In this document: one piece after another, positions 59,121 to 64,000 of the stretch
Layout of the letters: the number at the start of each line of letters is the position of its first letter
Position numbering within the stretch: the first letter of the stretch is position 1
Assembly (NCBI RefSeq): GCF_025345615.1
Contig: NZ_JAODWD010000003.1
Coordinates: forward strand, 434,001 to 498,000
DNA: 64,000 bases
DNA from: Mycobacterium deserti
GTDB lineage: Bacteria; Actinomycetota; Actinomycetes; Mycobacteriales; Mycobacteriaceae
Reading direction: 5' to 3'
Made by a program: the position numbers and the translations under genes
The notes under the pieces: generated by a model
Databases searched by the model: none
The model's input: the letters and a program-made list of their open reading frames with translations, nothing else
Told to the model about the DNA's origin: nothing

Positions 59121-60448
59121 CTCGAACTCCCTTCAACCACAGGTTCGACCTCGTCGGGTGCGAAGTACAGGTACCTGCCGTACCAGTCGTGCAGGTCGGC
59201 CGCGGGGTCGTCCTCGATGACCACGCCGATGTGCTGGTCGCCGTCGACGTCTTCGTGTACGGAGGTGACGCGAGCAACCTTGTCGGCGTAGAACAGATCT
59301 TGGGCATCGGCACGGCGGGAGGGCCGCAGTCGCACCCTGGAGCCCCGAGCGACGCGAGTGCCGTTGACCAGGACGGCGTCCAGATCCGGTCGTACTGCCT
59401 CGTCCGCCGCCGGATCCCACCACTCGACATCTGTGGGTATCTCCGGTATCAGCCCTGGTTCGACCGACGGCGCATGCGGATTGCGCAACACACCGTGTAG
59501 ATCGAGCATCGCCTCGGGCGACATCGAATCGCAACGATCGATGATCGCCGCGGCGAGTGGATCGGTGGCGCGTGCCTGGGCCTTCTCGTCGTCGGTCATC
59601 GTCATGACCCGCAGAGTGAGGATCTCGTCGATCTCGGTGGAGTCGTAGAGCGCGCCCTTGCTCTGTTCAGCGATCTCGGGGTGGTCGTAGAGGATGATCG
59701 GCGATGCCAACACCAGGTCGCGGTGCCCTGAGGGCCCGGCGAGGACCGGGAAGCAGCGGTGCTGGCGACACCGCGCGACCGCGCCGGCGGCGGAATCCGG
59801 TGGTTCGAGCAAGGACACGAACTCGCCGTCGGCGACCTCGAGCAGCATGTGCGTGCCGATCATCGACACAGCGATCGCCTCGTCCCTGTCCGTGGCGGGC
59901 AGAGCCGTGTTGCGCACGTCGAATGTGAGCCGCAGGTAATCGCCGTCGCGCTGCGCGCAGATCTCCAGCCGGCCGTGTAACTGACGGCGACTGCGCACCA
60001 GCCTGCCGCCGTCGACGGTCTCCACCTCGGTGTGGCCGGGCACCGAGATGTCGAGCGTGCGGGGCAGGCCCATGACGGGGAACGGATCGATAGCGAACTC
60101 GCACTCGACGGCCTCGTCCCAGCTGACCCAGGTACTCGAATCCGCGACCAGTTCGCCGACGGGTTCGAAGCGGCCGTCACCGAGATCGCGTTCGACACTG
60201 CGGCGTTGTAACTGAAGGAATCGCACCACACCCGTGAGCATCGGAAGGCCGTGAGATGCGACCAGCACCTGGGTCGACAGCAAGGGGTCCTCACCGATGC
60301 CGGCCTCCGCCGCGCTGGACGGGCCCAACACGCCGAATTGCCAACGGGATTGGTTCTTGCTCGAGCTGGCTCGGTACGGGTAGAGCAGGTAGCCCTCGTA
60401 GAGCACTGCATCGGCGACGGCGCGCGCGTGATCCCAGTCAGCGGTCAT
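59111..60448 (-). CDS. Hydrogenase-operon protein of unknown function (445 residues)
   Basis: 445 residues from ATG 60448, overlapping the DUF6084-like stop. No membrane segment. N-terminal block VLYEGYLLYPYRASSSKNQS, then FGVLGPSSAAEAG. The middle is beta-rich (LVRSRRQLHGRLEICAQRDG) with FPVLAGPSGHRDLVLASPII. The C-terminal 70 residues (VARGSRVRLRPSRRADAQDL; FYADKVARVTSVHEDVDGDQ) look like an SH3-type barrel. No family recognised. Its place between large-subunit and protease genes suggests a maturation or assembly role. Confidence 0.85.
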   Translation of the reverse strand: MTADWDHARAVADAVLYEGYLLYPYRASSSKNQSRWQFGVLGPSSAAEAGIGEDPLLSTQVLVASHGLPMLTGVVRFLQLQRRSVERDLGDGRFEPVGELVADSSTWVSWDEAVECEFAIDPFPVMGLPRTLDISVPGHTEVETVDGGRLVRSRRQLHGRLEICAQRDGDYLRLTFDVRNTALPATDRDEAIAVSMIGTHMLLEVADGEFVSLLEPPDSAAGAVARCRQHRCFPVLAGPSGHRDLVLASPIILYDHPEIAEQSKGALYDSTEIDEILTLRVMTMTDDEKAQARATDPLAAAIIDRCDSMSPEAMLDLHGVLRNPHAPSVEPGLIPEIPTDVEWWDPAADEAVRPDLDAVLVNGTRVARGSRVRLRPSRRADAQDLFYADKVARVTSVHEDVDGDQHIGVVIEDDPAADLHDWYGRYLYFAPDEVEPVVEGSSRCK

Positions 60449-61089
60449 CGAACCTCCTGCGCGGTGTGGATGGTCAGTAACGAAGTGATGGCGTCGTCGA
60501 AACTCAACAGGCCGCGTCCGGATTTGAACCGCGCCAGCGCCTCGAGCGTGTCGCGGGTCAACCGCAGCCAACCGGTGTTCGGATAGTGCAGCTGCATGAG
60601 GTCGTGCCACGCCGACACCGGTAGGTCGAAGTGGTCCTCACGGTCCCACGGCACCTGTTGTACCGAGAAATTGGTCTTGCCCTTGGTGAAGACTGTTCCG
60701 CTGAACAGGAATTGCAATGGGATCATGCCGTCACGCAGAGCATGGAAGTACTTGGCCGCGGTGACCTCGAAGTCATAGGTGCATTCCAGCGGGAGGTCGA
60801 CCTGCGTCGTTCCGGTGAACCCCGGCACCATCGTGGTGCTGTGCTGCCAGAGGAAGTTGTGCTGGGTGGTGCCCCACCGTTCACGCGGGCCGAACAGGTC
60901 GAGCAATCCCGCCGCCTCGTCGTCGGTATACCCGCGACGCAACGGCTCGATGCGGACCTGGCAGCGCAGCGCGATGGCGTGCACAGGCTCGTCACCGTCG
61001 GTCGCGATACCGATGCGTGCGGTGAGTACCGGTGTCACGGCATAGGTTTCGGGCACCACGTCGAGTACCGCGAACGTCACCTCGGACAC
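60445..61089 (-). CDS. Hydrogenase-associated protein, DUF6084-like
   Basis: 214 residues from GTG 61089, overlapping the DUF5947-like gene by 13 bases. Beta-rich, soluble: VTFAVLDVVPETYAVTPVLT; VHAIALRCQVRIEPLRRGYT; CTYDFEVTAAKYFHALRDGM; PLQFLFSGTVFTKGK. I take it as the DUF6084 family found in actinobacterial hydrogenase clusters; the number is from memory. A conserved immunoglobulin-like sandwich seems likely. Reaction or partner unknown. Confidence 0.8.
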   Translation of the reverse strand: MSEVTFAVLDVVPETYAVTPVLTARIGIATDGDEPVHAIALRCQVRIEPLRRGYTDDEAAGLLDLFGPRERWGTTQHNFLWQHSTTMVPGFTGTTQVDLPLECTYDFEVTAAKYFHALRDGMIPLQFLFSGTVFTKGKTNFSVQQVPWDREDHFDLPVSAWHDLMQLHYPNTGWLRLTRDTLEALARFKSGRGLLSFDDAITSLLTIHTAQEVR

Positions 61090-61715
61090 GGCGACACCGC
61101 CTTGCCGCGCGTACCGACGAGCTCGAAGAAGTCGTCGATGAACTCGCGCACCTGCTGACCACCGTCGAACCCGCGCCACAGCTGGCGCAGGCGGCCGACG
61201 AACTCGTAGCAGGCGTCGATCGGTACCAGATGGCATTCCGGCGGCCGGTCGTCGTCGGGCATCCGCACGATGAGCGCCTCGGTATCGTCGGCGAGCAGGT
61301 CCACCCTCGGATCGGACGACCGAATGTCGTTCCACGCGGACAGATCGAGCTCGGACTCCGTCGCTCCCGCAGGGCCGGGATAAAAAGCCACGGTGCGGCC
61401 CATCGCCGAGTTGCGGAAGAAGAACGCCAGCCCGACCGGGATCTGCAGCAGCTGCCACTCCCGGCGGCCGAGCGCGAAGTCCGGAAAGGAAAGGTAGCGG
61501 TCCGGCACGGCACGAAAGTGCAAGTCGGCGTTGGTATCGGTGAAGAGCAGGTAGCAGCCGCGGCACACGCACATCAGCTGGCGGCCTTCGACGTTCACCA
61601 CGTGCTGGTGCTCGTCGGCGATCTGTTCAGAGCACATCTCGCAGCGCTCACCCGCCGGTGCGACAGCGCCGCGATCGGCCCGGATCCGTGCCAACACGTC
61701 GAACGCGCCGGTCAT
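61077..61715 (-). CDS. Cys-rich hydrogenase-associated protein, DUF5947-like
   Basis: 212 residues from ATG 61715, overlapping the upstream stop (ATGA). Near the N-terminus C-x2-C (ERCEMCSEQI, about 24-27) and, 22 residues later, C-x-C-x2-C (LMCVCRGCYLLFTD) make a zinc- or iron-sulfur-binding site. The rest is soluble, with FALGRREWQLLQIPVGLAFF and AFYPGPAGATESE. I take it as DUF5947 (number from memory). Probably acts on or near the hydrogenase metal centres; role unproven. Confidence 0.8.
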   Translation of the reverse strand: MTGAFDVLARIRADRGAVAPAGERCEMCSEQIADEHQHVVNVEGRQLMCVCRGCYLLFTDTNADLHFRAVPDRYLSFPDFALGRREWQLLQIPVGLAFFFRNSAMGRTVAFYPGPAGATESELDLSAWNDIRSSDPRVDLLADDTEALIVRMPDDDRPPECHLVPIDACYEFVGRLRQLWRGFDGGQQVREFIDDFFELVGTRGKAVSPCPR

Positions 61716-62674
61716 GACATGCCCGCCACAGTGCGCTGGGCCGTGATCGCGAGGGACAGGACCCCGTCGCGGTCGAGCAGGGGTATCGGATCGAGACGGG
61801 TCAGTGGGTCCGCGTTGTCGTCGACGCATGCCCCGGCGTGGACGACATCGAAGTGCGCACGACACCTCGGGCACCGCAGAACCGCGGCGCCGGTGGGCGA
61901 GCCCATTCGCCGATGCAGGGCGGCGCCTGCGAGCGACTCCCGGCACCTGCCGCACCGATCGTGATACGCGTACAACTCGTCTCCGACTCGGCACGCCAGG
62001 ACCATGGTGCCCGCCACGCGGAATCCACCGACATCCCCCGGCGCGAGCTCGGCCAGCTCAGGAAAGGCATGCCAGTCCACCGGGCCGCGAGTGCTTTGGT
62101 GAACGCGATTCAGCAACGAATCCGCTGGAATCACATAGGCTTCCGGGGTCGCGTCGGCGGCGACAACTTTTATCGTGGCGATTTCTGGCGCTGCCGCCCG
62201 GACCGCGTCTTCGACCGTGAGCTCCAGGGTGACCGCAGAGGACGGGCAACTCTTGCAGCTGCCCGCGAACTGCAACCGGACGCTGAGGCCGTCGGGGTCG
62301 TCGACAACTCCGAGCAGCGTCACGTCACCGCCGTGGGAGCCCAGGTAGGGCCGGACACTGTCCAGCGCGTCCTCGATCCGCTTGGTGACGTCGTGCGGAT
62401 GCAACCCGTGCACGAGCAGCAGACTGGCGACCAGAGCGTCATCGGCGAAGCGTTCGGCCAGCAGCGGGTCGACGCTCAAAGCGATGCGCAGCATCCGCTC
62501 CAGGCCCGCGCCGTAGAGATCGGTCACCTCGCCGACCAGTTGGACCGCCCGCTCGTAGGCTGCGGCGCCGCCCACCGCGGAGGCGTCGAGCAGGGTTTGT
62601 ATCCGATCACCCGCCGTGCGCCACCGCGCCTCGTCCTCGATCTCGTGCGGGCCTGGCAGTGGTTGCGAGGCCAT
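61712..62674 (-). CDS. NifU-like domain fused to a Rieske-like four-cysteine domain
   Basis: 320 residues, starting 3 bases after the large-subunit stop. After a helical N-terminus (1-95) a NifU C-terminal domain spans about 96-180: LGSHGGDVTLLGVVDDPDGL and FAGSCKSCPSSAVTLELTVE with C140-x2-C143. From about 205 a Rieske-like fold follows (VGGFRVAGTMVLACRVGDEL), where the usual C-x-H...C-x2-H is replaced by C241-G-R-C244 and C268-P-R-C271. It may bind a cluster or a single metal through four Cys. A role in cluster delivery or electron transfer for the hydrogenase is inferred. Confidence 0.87.
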   Translation of the reverse strand: MASQPLPGPHEIEDEARWRTAGDRIQTLLDASAVGGAAAYERAVQLVGEVTDLYGAGLERMLRIALSVDPLLAERFADDALVASLLLVHGLHPHDVTKRIEDALDSVRPYLGSHGGDVTLLGVVDDPDGLSVRLQFAGSCKSCPSSAVTLELTVEDAVRAAAPEIATIKVVAADATPEAYVIPADSLLNRVHQSTRGPVDWHAFPELAELAPGDVGGFRVAGTMVLACRVGDELYAYHDRCGRCRESLAGAALHRRMGSPTGAAVLRCPRCRAHFDVVHAGACVDDNADPLTRLDPIPLLDRDGVLSLAITAQRTVAGMS

Positions 62675-62677
62675 ACC

Positions 62678-64000
62678 CTAATCCCCGGTGACGGATTGGG
62701 TGGGGGAGTGCAGGAGGTCCAGCGTCTTCCCCTCGCCCAGATACATGTGCACGCCGCACGGCAGGCACGGGTCGAAGCTTCGTATCGTGCGCATGACGTC
62801 GATGCCCTTGAAGTGTTCCCGGTCGTTCTCCTCGAAGATGGGCTGGCCCTGCACCGCGTCCTCATACGGACCCGGCGTGCCGTAGCTGTCCCGCGGGTTG
62901 GCGTTCCACGGTGTCGGCGGATACGGGTGGTAGTTGGCGATCTTGCCGTCCCGGATCACCATGTGGTGACTCAGCACGCCGCGGACCGCCTCGGTGAACC
63001 CGCAGCCGATGCCCTCGTCGGGCACCTCGAACTTCTCCCAGGTTTTGGTACGGCCGGCACGGATCTCCAGCAAGGCCTTCTCGGCGAAGTGCAGAGCACA
63101 GGCGGCGGCATAGGCCTGGAAGTACGTCCTTGCGCGGTTGCGCTCAAGCGTGTTGCTTCCGTATTGCGGTATCTTCCATTCGAATTCGACCGGTCCCTTG
63201 AGCGCGGTCTTGGGCAGGTTGATCTGCACACTCTGGCCGGTCGCCTTCACATAGCCGATGTCGACCAGACCTGCCAGCGCCGTGGACCACAGCCGTGCCA
63301 ACGGGCCGCCACCTGTGTCGAGCGCCAGATGATCCTTGCCATCGAACCAGCGCGGCGACATCACCCAGCTGTAGTTGTTGTCGAAGTCGCGCTTCTGTGG
63401 CTGAGGATTGGTGTGCTGGTTCCACGGGTGCCGACGGTCCACGGGATTGCCCAGCGGATCGTTCTTGACGAACATCTCCTGGTCTTCCCAGTCGTCATAG
63501 TACGAGTGCCCCAACAGGATCCGAATGCCGAGGTTGATGTCCACCAGTGAATGCGTGTGCAACTTGCCGTCGATCACCACCCCCGGCGTGACGAACATGG
63601 CGTTGCCCCACTTCTCCATGTCCTTGTATTCGAAGTTGCACAACTCCGGATCCTGGAACGAGCCCCAGCAGCCCAGCAGTGTGCGTCGCAGACCCACCTG
63701 GTCGTAACCGGGCAGGGCCTCGTAGAAGAAGTCGAAGAGGTCGTCGTGCATCGGCACGACCTTCTTCATGAACTCCACGTAGCGCATCAGCCGAGTCATG
63801 TAATCGGTCATCAACTGCACGGTTGCCGTGGTGCCGATGCCGCCGGGATACAGCGTCGAGGGATGAACGTGTCGACCTTCCATGAGGCAGAACATCTCTC
63901 GGGTCCAGCGGCTGACTTGCAGCGCCTCACGGTAGAACTCACCTGTGAAGGGATTGAGCGAGCGCATGATGTCGGCGATCGTGCGGTGCCCGTGCATATC
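62678..64000 (-). CDS. hhyL: [NiFe]-hydrogenase large subunit, partial (5' end outside window)
   Basis: At least 440 residues; the frame continues past the window edge, so the N-terminal R-x-C-G-x-C nickel ligands are not visible. The C-terminal nickel motif is FDPCLPCGVHMYLG (D-P-C-x2-C-x2-H); the 22 residues after His would be removed by the maturation protease. Other blocks: KDHLALDTGGGPLARLWSTA and GFTEAVRGVLSHHMVIRDGK. Gene content and place near the recA region match the group 1h (Hhy/Hyd2) high-affinity enzyme of M. smegmatis; the subgroup is inferred. The small subunit should lie just upstream. Confidence 0.93.
   Translation of the reverse strand, partial: DMHGHRTIADIMRSLNPFTGEFYREALQVSRWTREMFCLMEGRHVHPSTLYPGGIGTTATVQLMTDYMTRLMRYVEFMKKVVPMHDDLFDFFYEALPGYDQVGLRRTLLGCWGSFQDPELCNFEYKDMEKWGNAMFVTPGVVIDGKLHTHSLVDINLGIRILLGHSYYDDWEDQEMFVKNDPLGNPVDRRHPWNQHTNPQPQKRDFDNNYSWVMSPRWFDGKDHLALDTGGGPLARLWSTALAGLVDIGYVKATGQSVQINLPKTALKGPVEFEWKIPQYGSNTLERNRARTYFQAYAAACALHFAEKALLEIRAGRTKTWEKFEVPDEGIGCGFTEAVRGVLSHHMVIRDGKIANYHPYPPTPWNANPRDSYGTPGPYEDAVQGQPIFEENDREHFKGIDVMRTIRSFDPCLPCGVHMYLGEGKTLDLLHSPTQSVTGD

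Noticed and set aside
61838..63550. 570-codon plus-strand frame across the hydrogenase genes
   Set aside because: Antisense to the large subunit and NifU-like genes, whose motifs are clear; no family motif in the antisense translation.

Overview
The window is high-GC actinobacterial chromosome. Gene order and protein sequences point to a Mycolicibacterium-type, fast-growing mycobacterium. Evidence: the run infB-rbfA-nrnA-MATE, then pptH-pptT-truB, sirR-ribF-rpsO-pnp-pepR, bla-ald-aldR-dapB, thyA-dfrA, thyX-dapA-rnj, and ftsK-argA-pgsA3-clgR-pspA-pspM-ephG matches the well-known M. tuberculosis/M. smegmatis backbone, although genes lie on the + strand here. Family names come from reading motifs; no search was run.

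Layout. 1-3803: translation and RNA-turnover genes (infB tail, rbfA, nrnA) and a MATE transporter. 3912-7334: an accessory block with two paralogous, convergent ECF sigma factors. Each is fused to its own zinc-finger anti-sigma-like motif, a membrane segment and a proline-rich outer tail. A further single-pass proline-rich protein is translationally coupled to one of them. 7424-14793: methyltransferase, enoyl-CoA hydratase, DUF2277, DUF1802, a CocE/NonD hydrolase plus TetR regulator divergent from a sulfotransferase and a large conserved protein, and a secreted protein. 14922-17430: the overlapping CoA-metabolism pair pptH/pptT and truB. 17431-18673: a sparse stretch with a repeat-containing secreted protein and a decayed ferredoxin-NADP reductase fragment. 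18670-28201: sirR, ribF, rpsO, pnp, pepR, a DUF4334 gene flanked by a duplicated pepR tail, a class A beta-lactamase, and ald/aldR. 28316-33261: a zinc-motif hypothetical, dapB and its followers, a lipoprotein and a CitE-like lyase. 33283-42979: one-carbon/thymidylate genes (thyA, dfrA, thyX), dapA, RNase J and small metabolic enzymes. 43077-50774: ftsK, argA, pgsA3, the clgR-psp envelope-stress operon with a SigE-like promoter, ephG, a glycosyltransferase and DUF3046.

51265-64000 is one tightly coupled minus-strand operon for a [NiFe]-hydrogenase. Transcription runs from the large subunit (cut by the window edge) through a NifU/Rieske-like protein, DUF5947, DUF6084, an unknown 445-residue protein, a 39-residue membrane microprotein, a maturation protease, HypC, HypF, DUF6390, a SIS-HypC fusion, a stand-alone SIS protein, HypE, HypC and HypD. 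Its position just past the DUF3046 gene (which normally precedes recA) and its gene content fit the high-affinity atmospheric H2-oxidising group 1h (Hhy/Hyd2) hydrogenase of mycobacteria. The small subunit, HypA and HypB are not in the window.

Most interesting points: the self-contained membrane-tethered sigma pair, the set of uncharacterised hydrogenase accessory proteins (including a Rieske-like domain with four cysteines and a protease gene lacking a normal start codon), the 52-bp duplication of the pepR end, and the reductase fossil upstream of sirR.
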